The notes under the pieces are model-generated. The model did no database searches. It was not told where the DNA came from and saw only the letters and a program-made list of their open reading frames with translations. This document shows, piece by piece, positions 16,533 to 25,232 of a DNA stretch of 64,000 bases. A program made the translations under genes and the position numbers. The stretch spans positions 73,408 through 137,407 of the forward strand of contig JAENYO010000007.1 of the NCBI GenBank assembly GCA_016841745.1. Direction: 5' to 3'. This DNA comes from Acetomicrobium hydrogeniformans (GTDB lineage Bacteria; Synergistota; Synergistia; Synergistales; JAFGMB01). Numbering within the stretch: position 1 is the first letter of the stretch; the number at the start of each line of letters is the position of its first letter.

Positions 16533-17327
16533 CTAAGTAGGAATAAAACCGGAAAAACCGAGTTCCCTTGAAAGAGAAGAAGATGTCCTCAATAAGAGGG
16601 AAAGCATGGTATCTTTCGTCAAGGGATCATTTGTATAACGATATTTAGGGAAAGTCAGACTTAAAGAAGCGATGGCTTCCCCTCTGAAACCCAATAATGG
16701 TGCAGCAAAACAGGTTAAGCCCTCAAGAGATTCTTCATCATCTACAGCATAGCCTGTATTTCGTATATTTATTAGATCCTTTTTCAGGATCTCAGAACTT
16801 TTAATCGTTTTTGAAGTAAATTTAAGAAAAGGAATCTCTTTTATGAGATTTTCCTGGACTTCATCCTTCTGAAAAGCCAGAAGAACCTTGCCAAGGGCAG
16901 AAACATGAACCGGCATCTTGCTGCCTGTTCCCCAGTCTGCTTTTATGGGGCTGGGACTTTGAACCGTATCTATATAAAGAGCATATGGGCCGGAAAGAAT
17001 TCCGAGGTTTACTGTTTCGTCGGTCTGCTTAGAAAGCTCTTCAAGATAGGGTCTGGCAGTCTTGATTATTCCCAGGCGGTCAATTTCATTCATACCCATT
17101 TCAAAGAGTTTCAAAGTGACGGAGTATTTATGATTTTCTGCATTCTGCTTTATATATCCAAGATGTCTGAGAGTTCCTACCATGCGGGAAACGGTCGTTC
17201 TTTCAAGGCCAAGGGACACACTGATACCACTGATGCCCATCTCTCCCTTCTGACTGAGGAGTTCAAGGATCATGGTGCTCCTTATTACGGATTGGACAAG
17301 GTCTTTGTTTTTTACCTTTTCCACCAA
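16533..17327 (-). CDS. IclR-family transcriptional regulator
   Basis: A 264-residue protein with an N-terminal winged helix (SVIRSTMILELLSQ ... LGLERTTVSRMVGTLRHLGYI, about 13-60) and a C-terminal GAF-like effector domain with the conserved LGILSGPYALYIDTVQS and ALGKVLLAF regions. IclR proteins respond to small aromatic or organic acids. It starts at TTG 17327 behind GGAAGGAG. It lies immediately upstream of, and co-directional with, the TRAP-aminotransferase-ortAB genes, so it is the likely local regulator of that catabolic unit. Confidence 0.88.
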   Translation of the reverse strand: MVEKVKNKDLVQSVIRSTMILELLSQKGEMGISGISVSLGLERTTVSRMVGTLRHLGYIKQNAENHKYSVTLKLFEMGMNEIDRLGIIKTARPYLEELSKQTDETVNLGILSGPYALYIDTVQSPSPIKADWGTGSKMPVHVSALGKVLLAFQKDEVQENLIKEIPFLKFTSKTIKSSEILKKDLINIRNTGYAVDDEESLEGLTCFAAPLLGFRGEAIASLSLTFPKYRYTNDPLTKDTMLSLLLRTSSSLSRELGFSGFIPT

Positions 17328-17705
17328 TCATACTCCTTCCCGAAGGTAGTGAAAATTCTAAATATAATAATTTATAATAATGACAAAACTGAAAAGTCCG
17401 CATTGCGGAAAGGTTGTGGTTATTGTGGGTATCTTATCGTAGTGTTTTTAAAGTGTCAAACAAAAAGATACATTCCCAAAATTAGTTATTATTTTAACTT
17501 TGTGTATTGAATGAAAGGGCATCAATTAATATTTGGAGGGTACGGTTAATCTGACTTAAACTATTTTCGTAGAACCTCTTGGAAGAGTTTCAGGGGCAGA
17601 TCTTCAGTGGATCTGTTATTTAATCTTTCTCACATGTATTGTTTCTTTCTATTATTATCAGGAAGGAAAGCCAGGGGAGCATAGAGTCCCCCTGAAGGAT
17701 GAAAG
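17328..17705. other. Intergenic region between IclR gene and alanine racemase gene
   Basis: 378 bases without a gene. The AT-rich right-hand side of the IclR gene (17340-17480) probably holds its promoter, though no clear -35/-10 pair stands out. Near the alr end an imperfect hairpin (CAGGGGA at 17672-17678 with TCCCCCTG at 17687-17694) may end alr transcription. Nothing else is recognisable. Confidence 0.4.
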
Positions 17706-18818
17706 TTAAATGTAAACCCTGGGAACCCTGGGGCCGATAAAGCTTAGTATCTGGGTTACGACTGTGTCAAGCTTTTTTGCTATTTCCTCGACAGAGATTT
17801 CTTCTTTTCCCTGTCGTCCGAAAATAACCACCGGATCCCCGACTTTTACGTCATTCAGACCGGTCAGATTAACCATGGTCTGATCCATGCAGATGTTTCC
17901 TACTACTGGTATCCGTTTTTCGCGGACCAGAACCTCTGCCTTACCAGAAAGCAGCCTTGTCATTCCGTCATGAAAACCGATAGGTAAGATGCCTATTTTT
18001 TCTACACCTCTGGTCATATACTTTAATCCATAACCAATTCCGGTCCTGGGAGGCAGTTCCCTTATGGCGACTACTTCCGTTTCCAGGGAGCAGGAGGGAT
18101 AGAGGTCTATGGGTCTGGCACAGTATCCACTTGGCAGTCCGTAGAGCAGGTTACCCGGCCTCACGGCACTAAGATTCATCTCGGGACAATTAACTGTCGC
18201 TGGGCTGTTGCAGACATGCTGGAAACTGATTGGCTTCCCGGCTGCCTCAAATAACTTCATTATCTTCTGGAAGCGGCTGAACTGCCACCTGGTATAATCA
18301 AGATTTTCTTCATCAGCAGTTGCAAAGTGAGTAAATGCACCAGTAACACTTATATTATTCAAATTATCAAGGTTTCTCAAAATCGAAGGTACATCTTCTT
18401 CGAAAAAACCGGTTCTCCCAAGTCCGGTGTCAAATTTGAGGTGAATCTTTCCTTTTTGTCCTGTTTGTAATGCGGCTTCATTCATTTGGTGGAGGAAGTC
18501 TGGATTGCTGCATGCTGCTGTAATATCATGCTTTACGTATTCCTGACAAGCAACTGGAACGGACGCCGCCATAACAAGGATGTTACAGTCAAGACCCGAA
18601 TGTCGAAGTTCGAGGGCTTCTTCGGGTGTTGCCACGGCGAAAAACTTGCACCCTTCTTCTGAGAAAATCTTTGCCACCTCAACAAGTCCCTGGGAGTAGG
18701 CATTTGCCTTTACTACTGCAATGATATTGCAGGAGGCAGGGATTAACTTTCTGGTGTTCCGGTAATTCAAACGTAGATTATTGGTGTTTACCTTCATTGT
18801 TGTGGGACGGAGCAACAT
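17706..18818 (-). CDS. alr: Alanine racemase (PLP)
   Basis: A 370-residue fold-type III enzyme interconverting L- and D-alanine. The PLP lysine is K37 in VVKANAYSQG (usual form VVKADAYGHG), FDTGLGRTGF follows, RPGNLLYG is the family block, and GNICMDQTMVNL is the C-terminal signature. ATG 18818 is chosen because AAGGAGG is 7 bases upstream. It could serve peptidoglycan synthesis, but it also fits the neighbouring OrtAB, whose product is D-alanine: racemisation would feed L-alanine to transaminases. It may be co-transcribed with the D-cysteine desulfhydrase-type gene 81 bases upstream. Confidence 0.9.
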   Translation of the reverse strand: MLLRPTTMKVNTNNLRLNYRNTRKLIPASCNIIAVVKANAYSQGLVEVAKIFSEEGCKFFAVATPEEALELRHSGLDCNILVMAASVPVACQEYVKHDITAACSNPDFLHQMNEAALQTGQKGKIHLKFDTGLGRTGFFEEDVPSILRNLDNLNNISVTGAFTHFATADEENLDYTRWQFSRFQKIMKLFEAAGKPISFQHVCNSPATVNCPEMNLSAVRPGNLLYGLPSGYCARPIDLYPSCSLETEVVAIRELPPRTGIGYGLKYMTRGVEKIGILPIGFHDGMTRLLSGKAEVLVREKRIPVVGNICMDQTMVNLTGLNDVKVGDPVVIFGRQGKEEISVEEIAKKLDTVVTQILSFIGPRVPRVYI

Positions 18819-18899
18819 GAAAAAACCTCCTTGAACCAAAGATATGGCAAGTTCCTAAAGGATTGTCATCCGAGGTATTCAAACAAAATTCAGAAAATA

Positions 18900-19907
18900 T
18901 TAACCGATCAGCTTATATTCTTTCTGGAGCATTTCCCGGTATGGGAATAGTCCGAAAACTCCTCCTGTGTGGAGAAAAAGTACTTTTTCTCCCTTTCTAA
19001 AGGTCCCTTTTTCTATTTCTCTGGAAAGACCGAACATTGCCTTACCTGTATAGGTAGGGTCGAGGAGGATGGCTTCCAGGCCTGCTACCTTTTTTATCAG
19101 TTCAAGTTGTTTCAGGTCAGTTTTTGTATAGCCTTCTCCCACATAGCTGTCGATAATATCAAAATCTGCAAGATCCAGAATTATCTCTGGAAAGTATTTT
19201 TCCTGGATTTCCCTGATAACCCCTTTGATCTTTGTATCCAGGGAGACCCTTTCAAAAGCTACGCTGAAACCGGTTATTTTTGAAGATAGATCAAAAAGAG
19301 CCTTACCTGCTGTCAGTCCTGACATGGTACCCCCTGAACCGGCAGCACTGATGATATGGTCAGGAATGAAGCCCATATCAGAAAACTGTTTTTTCATTTC
19401 CTTTACAGCTCTTATATAGCCGAGGGAACCGGTAGCATCGGATGCTCCCAGGGGGACCATATACGGTTTATATCCTTTATTTTTGGATGTTTCGGCTATT
19501 CGAAGGATTTCTTTTTCCAGATCCTTGAGTTCACAGTTACTTACGTAGCTTATATCTGTCTCGAACATCATATCGAGAAAATGGTTCCCTTCCGCGATTT
19601 CAGGAGGATTGCCGTTGAGGACAAGATGGCATTTCATTCCCAGTTTTGCTGCCACTGCTGCCGTAGCGCGGGCATGGTTTGACTGGATACCTCCGCATGT
19701 TATGAGGAGATCGCATCCCCTTTCTCTTGCAGCATAGGCGCAATATTCGAGTTTACGTATCTTGTTACCTGAAAATCCTATTCCGGTAAGGTCATCTCTT
19801 TTTATATATATCTCAGGACCTCCGAACAGTTCAGATAATCTTTCCAGTTTTTGAATAGGGGTTGGCAGGTTGGCGAGCTGTATCCTGTTTTCCAGTACAT
19901 TTACCAT
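18900..19907 (-). CDS. D-cysteine desulfhydrase / ACC deaminase family PLP enzyme
   Basis: A 335-residue fold-type II PLP protein. The PLP lysine is K49 in GFSGNKIRKLEY; GGIQSNHARATAA holds the carboxylate-binding motif and GSGGTMSGLTAG the phosphate cup. Members release pyruvate and ammonia (with sulfide for D-cysteine) from D-amino acids or from ACC. Sequence alone does not separate the two; D-cysteine desulfhydrase is the commoner activity. ATG 19907 follows GAGGTGAGATAT; an in-frame extension to 20003 has no SD. It lies just upstream of alanine racemase, so a small D-amino acid metabolism unit is plausible. Confidence 0.83.
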   Translation of the reverse strand: MVNVLENRIQLANLPTPIQKLERLSELFGGPEIYIKRDDLTGIGFSGNKIRKLEYCAYAARERGCDLLITCGGIQSNHARATAAVAAKLGMKCHLVLNGNPPEIAEGNHFLDMMFETDISYVSNCELKDLEKEILRIAETSKNKGYKPYMVPLGASDATGSLGYIRAVKEMKKQFSDMGFIPDHIISAAGSGGTMSGLTAGKALFDLSSKITGFSVAFERVSLDTKIKGVIREIQEKYFPEIILDLADFDIIDSYVGEGYTKTDLKQLELIKKVAGLEAILLDPTYTGKAMFGLSREIEKGTFRKGEKVLFLHTGGVFGLFPYREMLQKEYKLIG

Positions 19908-20077
19908 ATATCTCACCTCGTATGAATTTTTTGAGTTATCTGAATTCAAGATGATGATACCATAGTCACTAAGACACAAATAAGAAATATCTGGTTCAAC
20001 CAAGCCCTTGTAATTTCCGTAACATGGTAAAAGCTGTAATGATCTAAGCCAGATTCTGCGGAAAGAGATTCATTAGC

Positions 20078-20884
20078 ATGGATTCTAAAATCATTTTCAT
20101 TCCCATCGGGGATCCGGAGGGAGTTGGACCGGAGATCGTCCTCAGGTCTCTTGCAGATAGCAGGAAACGGAAGAACGGAGTTTTCCCCCCGTGGTGGTTG
20201 GTGATCTATCTGTATGGACGGGAAAGCTCAGGGAATAACCACTACACCAATCAACAAGGAAGCCATAAAGGCTGCAGGTGATCATTATATTGGTCACACT
20301 GAAATGTTCTCTGAGATGACCGGGACTGAAAAAAGTTATACCATGTTCATCGTTGACCGGTTGAAGATATTTTTTCAACCCCGCCACCTTTCCCTTCTGA
20401 AGACAATACAGGCTCTCAATGCTGAAGATGTTGCTCATTCCCTTGAAATGGCACAAAAATGCATCAGGTCAATAGGAGAAGAACCCGGCGCTATCGCCCT
20501 TGTTGCCCTGACTCCCCACGTTTCTGATGGAGGACTTTTTGGAAAAGAGGAAGAAAATATCCTGACACCGGCTATCCGGATGGCAAGGAACAGGGGGATA
20601 AAGGCAGTGGGTCCTGTTGCCGCGGACAGCGTGTTCTATTTTGCCCTTGAGGGAAAATACATGCGGTTGTTTCTCTTTATCTTGATCAGGGGCATATCGC
20701 GTCAAAAACATATGATTTTTACCGAACAGTGAGCGTGACCCTGGGATTTTCCTTTATCAAGACTTCTGTGGATCATGGTACGGCCTTTGACATAGCCTGG
20801 CAAGGGATTGCCAATCCTCTAAACATGGAAGAGGCCATTAAGGTATGCCTGGATCTTGCTCCCAGATATATAGCCTTTCATTGA
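20078..20884 (+). pseudogene. Broken pdxA-family gene (4-hydroxythreonine-4-phosphate dehydrogenase type)
   Basis: The start reads MDSKIIFIPIGDPEGVGPEIVLRS, the PdxA N terminus, then loses frame in a C6 run near 20187. Shifting frame restores VVVGDLSV, but about 60-80 expected residues are missing before ITTTPINKEAIKAAG (from about 20226). The middle part keeps GHTEMFSEMTG and PHVSDGGLFGKEE in a second frame. A one-base loss near 20660 (GGKYD-like region) moves the rest to a third frame with DQGHIASKTYDFYRTVSVTLG and TSVDHGTAFDIAWQGIANP up to TGA 20882. At least three lesions make it non-functional. PdxA2-like relatives act in four-carbon sugar acid catabolism. Confidence 0.92.
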
Positions 20885-21106
20885 ATCCTTCTTTACTATG
20901 AACTGGTTGATATACTTGCGAAATATGCTGAAATTAGTGTCATGGTTCTTTGGGCCGAGGGTCATAGCTGTGTATATTATGTGCTTTCGTTTTTTCTTGC
21001 GACATTTATATTGAGCGGGGGATACCATCTTATGCTTATCAGGAATATGGCCTTTACAATCCGCTTCCCTTTGTGAGAATATCAGAAAACAGGATATTTG
21101 TGTAAA
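20885..21106 (+). pseudogene. Possible decayed coding remnant after the pdxA pseudogene
   Basis: Two short stretches read like protein in different frames: YYELVDILAKYAEISVMVLW from about 20894, and from about 21003 DIYIERGIPSYAYQEYG followed by LYNPLPFVRISENRIFV up to TAA 21104-21106. No start or continuous frame links them. This resembles a gene that once followed pdxA and has decayed with it. I do not recognise the family. Confidence 0.3.
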
Positions 21107-21122
21107 AGGAAGTTCTATATTA

Positions 21123-21512
21123 ATGAGTAGAAAAATGTTTTACACTGCTGTATTTTTGTGTATCTTGGTTATCGGGGTGATATTCCTGGTATCATTCCTT
21201 TCCTTAGAAGAGGTCCGGATGACAGAGGATCTTCCCTTTCCTGCAAGGGAAACCGATAATGCGGTTGCCGTAGCCGGAGAAATACTCAATACAGTCAGAT
21301 GTGAGCTTGTAAATCTGGAACATGAACAGAAAGAGGAAGTTGAAGCTCTTCTCCGCAGACTGGAATTTGCGAAACAAAGAGCAGAGGATTTGCGGAAGAG
21401 ATCACAAAGAGACCCATCCCTGCTTAATTCCCGGGAATACCTTTTAGAGCTTGAAGGTCTTTTTGAGAAACTTTCATCTATTCTTGATGAAATTATACCG
21501 AAACATGATTAA
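21123..21512 (+). CDS. Unknown protein with N-terminal membrane anchor and coiled coil
   Basis: 129 residues, ATG 21123 behind AAAAGGAAG. Residues 7-27 form one hydrophobic helix (FYTAVFLCILVIGVIFLVSF), so the protein is likely anchored in the inner membrane. The remainder is charged and helical; residues 60-125 have heptad-like leucines (EEVEALLRRLEFAKQRAEDLRK), suggesting a coiled coil. No enzyme motif is visible. It is followed 23 bases later by another helical protein of unknown function, so the two probably act together. Confidence 0.65.
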   Translation: MSRKMFYTAVFLCILVIGVIFLVSFLSLEEVRMTEDLPFPARETDNAVAVAGEILNTVRCELVNLEHEQKEEVEALLRRLEFAKQRAEDLRKRSQRDPSLLNSREYLLELEGLFEKLSSILDEIIPKHD

Positions 21513-21535
21513 AGAAAAGAACAGGAGGCTGAACT

Positions 21536-22021
21536 ATGAACAGTGAAACGAGCCTGGTTGCACGGAAGGTCAATGATCTCATAAAGGAATATGTATCTAT
21601 AGAAGATGATGTTTTTAAACCCTCAATTCGTAAAAGCCTTCCTATCCCGGGAATTTTCAGACCCATACATTATTTGTCCCATGTTGAACGTCTTGCGGAA
21701 ATGGAGAATGAGGTCGATCAGGTCAAAAACCTTATTCGCTCCCTTAAACCAGAGAATGAGAGCATGGAAGGGCAGTTCCTCATTACCCTGAGAGCTTATT
21801 CTTCAGCTTTCCTGGATGCTATGACCAGCCTGAAGTTGATCTGCAGGAAACTCCATGAAAAGAGCAGAGGAGAAGTCTATCCGAGGAAGGAATATGAAAC
21901 CGATGCCAAAGAACTCAGGAAAGTCGAGATGAAATACTTCGAGATAGGGAAAAAGCTTAATGATCAATTGAAGGAAATTGGTTCACAAAAAGAGGAACAG
22001 TCTTTCACTTCCATACAATAG
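21536..22021 (+). CDS. Unknown soluble helical protein
   Basis: 161 residues starting at ATG 21536 with a strong SD (ACAGGAGGCTGA). It has no signal peptide or membrane helix. The sequence is highly charged and predicted helical, with a central basic/proline loop (SIRKSLPIPGIFRPIHYL, about 32-49) and Lys/Glu-rich coiled-coil-like ends. I recognise no family. It forms a pair with the membrane-anchored gene immediately upstream. Confidence 0.65.
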   Translation: MNSETSLVARKVNDLIKEYVSIEDDVFKPSIRKSLPIPGIFRPIHYLSHVERLAEMENEVDQVKNLIRSLKPENESMEGQFLITLRAYSSAFLDAMTSLKLICRKLHEKSRGEVYPRKEYETDAKELRKVEMKYFEIGKKLNDQLKEIGSQKEEQSFTSIQ

Positions 22022-22193
22022 TTGCCTAAGTTCCAGAGATGATATTCAGGATTTAAAGCTCTAAGTATCTGCAGGTGGGATTTTAGGTTATCTTCGATAA
22101 CATGTTTGTAATGAAGTTCTGAAACCTGGTTATTTTCTGTGGTAGAATTATGCTGTTTTTTCCGGCTAACGTGATGGGGAGGGGAGAATTACT

Positions 22194-22691
22194 TTGGAGT
22201 CCCAGTCTTTTTATGCTGTAGAAACGAATATTTCAAAAACAGTTGTGGCACGGCTGCTTCCCGGTAAGGATATTTTTGAAGGTATAAGAGAGATCTGCAA
22301 ATTAAAGGGTGTTACCGCAGGAAATATTGTAACCATGCTGGGAAGTCTCTGGTCTGTTACTCTTGTCTGCGTTACCCCCGATCCGACTTCTGAAACAGGG
22401 GCCAGGTATTTTGAACCAATAACGATAGAAGGGCCTCTTGAACTCGTGGGTGCGCAGGGAATGATAGGCCTTAAGGATGGCGAGATAAGTGTACATCTTC
22501 ATGGTACGGTAGGTACTGATGAAATGGAACCCGTTGCTGGTCACATTGTGGATAACGGATCAACACCTGTTCTGGCTACAATGGAAATAGTTATCCAGTC
22601 TTTTGCTGACCTTGCACTGGAAAGAGTTTATGATGAAAAAACCGATTTTATCCTTTTTAACATGAAAGAAGTTCGTAAATCCTCTTCATAA
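22194..22691 (+). CDS. PPC-domain (DUF296) protein, copy 1
   Basis: A 165-residue protein of the 'plants and prokaryotes conserved' (PPC/DUF296) fold. Start is TTG 22194 behind GGGGAGGGGAGAATTA. Typical features are VVARLLPGKDIFEGIREIC at the N-terminal strand-helix, HLHGTVG (about 102-108) and GHIVDNG, whose histidines form the metal site in this family, and the closing METVIQSF-like strand. Bacterial PPC proteins are trimeric and of unclear biochemical role. A second copy at 30260 sits inside the TRAP/acetoin-type operon, with conserved LLPG and HLHG motifs. It stands alone here, convergent with the UxaA-type dehydratase genes. Confidence 0.82.
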   Translation: MESQSFYAVETNISKTVVARLLPGKDIFEGIREICKLKGVTAGNIVTMLGSLWSVTLVCVTPDPTSETGARYFEPITIEGPLELVGAQGMIGLKDGEISVHLHGTVGTDEMEPVAGHIVDNGSTPVLATMEIVIQSFADLALERVYDEKTDFILFNMKEVRKSSS

Positions 22692-22731
22692 TGATGCTAC
22701 CTGAATCCCCTCCCTGTTCAAGATATCTTTT

Positions 22732-23889
22732 CTAAAGTGTAGAAGTAAGTTTGTGTATCCCGAATTCACGGTGAAGCAGGCTCTCGGATTTTGTGAGCTT
22801 CCCGTTAATGACTTCGATCATTTCAAGCCAGATCCTTTCTCCTACTTTCTGGATCGTCTCTGATCCCTCAATTATGGTTCCGGCGTTAATATCGATATTT
22901 TCCTCCATTATCCTGTAGGTTCCCGGGTTTCCAGTGATCTTGATAACAGGTGCTATGGGACATCCTGTAGGGGTACCTCTTCCAGTTGTGAACAGTACTA
23001 TTTGTGCTCCTCCCGCTACCATGCCTGTTATTGATTCTATGTCCTGTCCCGGGGTATCCATCATGTACAGACCTTTAGCAGATGGAGGTTCGGAATAATC
23101 CAGAACTCCAGAAAGGGGTTGTGTTCCACCTTTATATATGCAGCCCAGGGATTTTTCTTCTATGGTGCTCAAACCTCCAGCTATGTTTCCGGGTGTCGGC
23201 TGGCTACCCCTCAAGTCCACACCCATGCTCTTTGCCTTTCTTTCACAATTTTCAACTATCTCCATCAACCTTGTTGAGATAGTATTATTTAAAGCGCGTT
23301 TTGCAAGTAGATGTTCAGCACCTATCAATTCCGTGGTTTCAGAAAGAAGAGATGTGCCGCCATTATCTACAAGCTTATCTGACACATGACCCTGTGCGGG
23401 ATTGGCAGCAAGGCCTGAAGTTGTATCAGATCCCCCGCACTCCAGACCAAGGACTATATCTCCGAAGCTTATCTGTTCCCGTTTTGCCAGTGAAAGAGTC
23501 TGACTGAGAAGTGCCGCCGTTCTCAGGCCCTTTTCCTGGGTGGAGAGGGTGCCTCCGCAACTCTGGATCTCCAGAAACTCTACAGGTTTGCCGGATTTGC
23601 TTATTTCCCTGGCAAGTTCCTCTGCCTTCAGACTTTCACATCCCAGACCGATAACAATTACAGCTCCGACATTCGGGTTTTTCCCAAACCCGGCAAGGGT
23701 TCTGAATGTAAGATCCAGGTCTGGTCTTATCTGGGCACATCCATGTTGATTGGGAAGGGATATTGCTCCCGAAACCTGATCTGCTATCCTTGAAGAAATG
23801 GTGGAGGCACAGACAGACGAAGGTATTATGAGAAGGTGATTCCTTATGCCTGCAGTATGATTTTCTCTGATATATCCGTACAGTTTCAT
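22732..23889 (-). CDS. UxaA-type sugar-acid dehydratase, large subunit
   Basis: A 385-residue protein matching the catalytic C-terminal part of altronate/galactarate dehydratase (UxaA/GarD) or sulfolactate sulfo-lyase (SuyB). It has the typical start GYIRENHTAGIRNHLLIIPSSVCAS, a NQHGCAQ motif, GLGCES, and ECGGSDTTSGLAANPA with metal-ligand candidates. In this family Fe or another divalent metal drives water (or sulfite) elimination from a hydroxy acid. The small SAF-domain subunit gene overlaps its start by 4 bases. No dehydrogenase or kinase of the hexuronate pathway lies beside it, so I do not assign altronate specifically. Confidence 0.83.
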   Translation of the reverse strand: MKLYGYIRENHTAGIRNHLLIIPSSVCASTISSRIADQVSGAISLPNQHGCAQIRPDLDLTFRTLAGFGKNPNVGAVIVIGLGCESLKAEELAREISKSGKPVEFLEIQSCGGTLSTQEKGLRTAALLSQTLSLAKREQISFGDIVLGLECGGSDTTSGLAANPAQGHVSDKLVDNGGTSLLSETTELIGAEHLLAKRALNNTISTRLMEIVENCERKAKSMGVDLRGSQPTPGNIAGGLSTIEEKSLGCIYKGGTQPLSGVLDYSEPPSAKGLYMMDTPGQDIESITGMVAGGAQIVLFTTGRGTPTGCPIAPVIKITGNPGTYRIMEENIDINAGTIIEGSETIQKVGERIWLEMIEVINGKLTKSESLLHREFGIHKLTSTL

Positions 23890-24188
23890 TCAGTCTCTAC
23901 CTCCAGGTCGCCACGTCCCCGCAAACTTTCAAGATTATGAACATGTACATGCTTTCCCTTACTGATCTCCATAGAGGCCTTTCCGATGATCTGTCCATAT
24001 TTTATAACTTCCATTCCTTTTGAAATATCTGAAAGGCTTATCTTGTGGCCGAAGGGAATGTTTTCACTTGCCAGCACAGGAAAGTTCTTCCCCCCTAGCG
24101 AGCCAATAACCCTATCCCCTGCGGTGATATCTGTCAGGGCAGTAGCCACATTATCGTCTGTATGGATTTGTAATACTTGATGTTTCAG
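23886..24188 (-). CDS. UxaA-type dehydratase small subunit (SAF domain), apparent CTG start
   Basis: A 100-residue SAF-domain protein. The first usual start codon (GTG 24149) would remove the conserved beginning: upstream in frame is LKHQVLQIHTDDNVATALTD, matching the family's IHPxDNVA pattern. The frame runs back to a CTG at 24186-24188 that sits 7 bases after GGAAGGAGGG, with no ATG, GTG or TTG between. I therefore place the start at CTG. The SAF domain in this family partners the large subunit, usually fused to it in UxaA or separate in SuyA. The two genes overlap by 4 bases (ATGA). Confidence 0.75.
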   Translation of the reverse strand: MKHQVLQIHTDDNVATALTDITAGDRVIGSLGGKNFPVLASENIPFGHKISLSDISKGMEVIKYGQIIGKASMEISKGKHVHVHNLESLRGRGDLEVETE

Positions 24189-24485
24189 AGATACTCCCTC
24201 CTTCCAGGGATAAAAGAACCCGTTTTTTCTTTACTAAGGTAAGTTTTATTCATAGGTTGAATGATGTCAATATCTCCATTAAAGATATGCTTATTTCAAA
24301 TGTGTGAATTCATTAACTACATTATTTTTCTAACTTATTCAGTATTAAAAGCAATTTTACAACTTTAGCAACTACTTGATGGGCTACTTGACAAAAAAGA
24401 ATTGAAAGAATATTCTATTGTTGTTTTTTTAGTTGTATTCAACCTGTATGCAAGTTATGCTCGTTTTTTTTTGAGGGGGATTAAT

Positions 24486-25115
24486 TTGAAACCAAAAGAA
24501 AGCAAGAAAACTATTGCCTACCAGAAAATCAAAAGGCTGATCACAGATCAGGATTTTGCCGGAAATTACAGCATTTCCGAAAATTCCCTTTCCAAAAGGC
24601 TTGAAATGAGTCGGACCCCTATTCGAGAAGCACTCCAGCAGCTTCAGGCGGAAGGTTTTCTAAAGGTATTGCCTAATAGGGGAATAGTGGTAACTGAAAC
24701 TTCAGTTCAGGAAGTTCGTGATATTTATGATATGCGAATAGCCCTTGAAGAGTTCGTTGTCCGTGAACTCTCCGGTAACCTGAACACAGCGGATATACAG
24801 TATCTGTCCGCTGTAATAGACCAGCAGCTTTCATGTATCCTGGAAATGGATACCCCCGGGTTTCTCCGATCAGACAGGGAATTCCACGAGTTCCTCTTCA
24901 GGCGTTATGGTAATCCAATGATCATTGAGTACATGGCAAACCTCAGGGACAGGCTTTATTCTGTTAATTATAAAATGCTTGAATCTGTCGATAATATGAA
25001 GCTTTTTGTTAAAGAGCATTCACTTATTCTGACAGCGATGAAAGAGGGCGACCTTGAACGAGCTATCAGGGAGATGGATGTCCATCTGAAAGGAGCCAAG
25101 ACACGTTTACTTTGA
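24486..25115 (+). CDS. GntR/FadR-type (FCD) transcriptional regulator
   Basis: A 209-residue protein: winged helix-turn-helix at residues 8-70 (NSLSKRLEMSRTPIREALQQL, GFLKVLPNRGIVV), then an FCD effector domain with the metal-ligand pattern D-x3-H in SDREFHEFLF. Start is TTG 24486 behind GAGGGGG; a longer open reading to 24402 has no SD and a run of hydrophobic residues foreign to the family. It lies 117 bases upstream of the TRAP-acetoin-dehydrogenase-type operon on the same strand and most likely controls it, with an organic acid as effector. Confidence 0.88.
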   Translation: MKPKESKKTIAYQKIKRLITDQDFAGNYSISENSLSKRLEMSRTPIREALQQLQAEGFLKVLPNRGIVVTETSVQEVRDIYDMRIALEEFVVRELSGNLNTADIQYLSAVIDQQLSCILEMDTPGFLRSDREFHEFLFRRYGNPMIIEYMANLRDRLYSVNYKMLESVDNMKLFVKEHSLILTAMKEGDLERAIREMDVHLKGAKTRLL

Positions 25116-25232
25116 AAATAGTATCTGTCTCTGTTTCTTTTAAGGAGGTGAAGCAAGGACTATATGCTTGGCAAAGATATGGCGTGAGGATAAGAAACTT
25201 AACAGCTTTTTATCAAGAGGAGGTATGAGATA

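Noticed and set aside
24402-24485. Longer N terminus for the GntR regulator with a hydrophobic segment
   Set aside because: No SD, AT-rich promoter-like DNA, and such a segment is not expected before a winged helix.
25156-25226. Short GTG frame (about 23 codons) ahead of dctP that could be a leader peptide
   Set aside because: The purine-rich site overlaps the GTG itself, so initiation is unlikely, and no regulatory codons or hairpins go with it.
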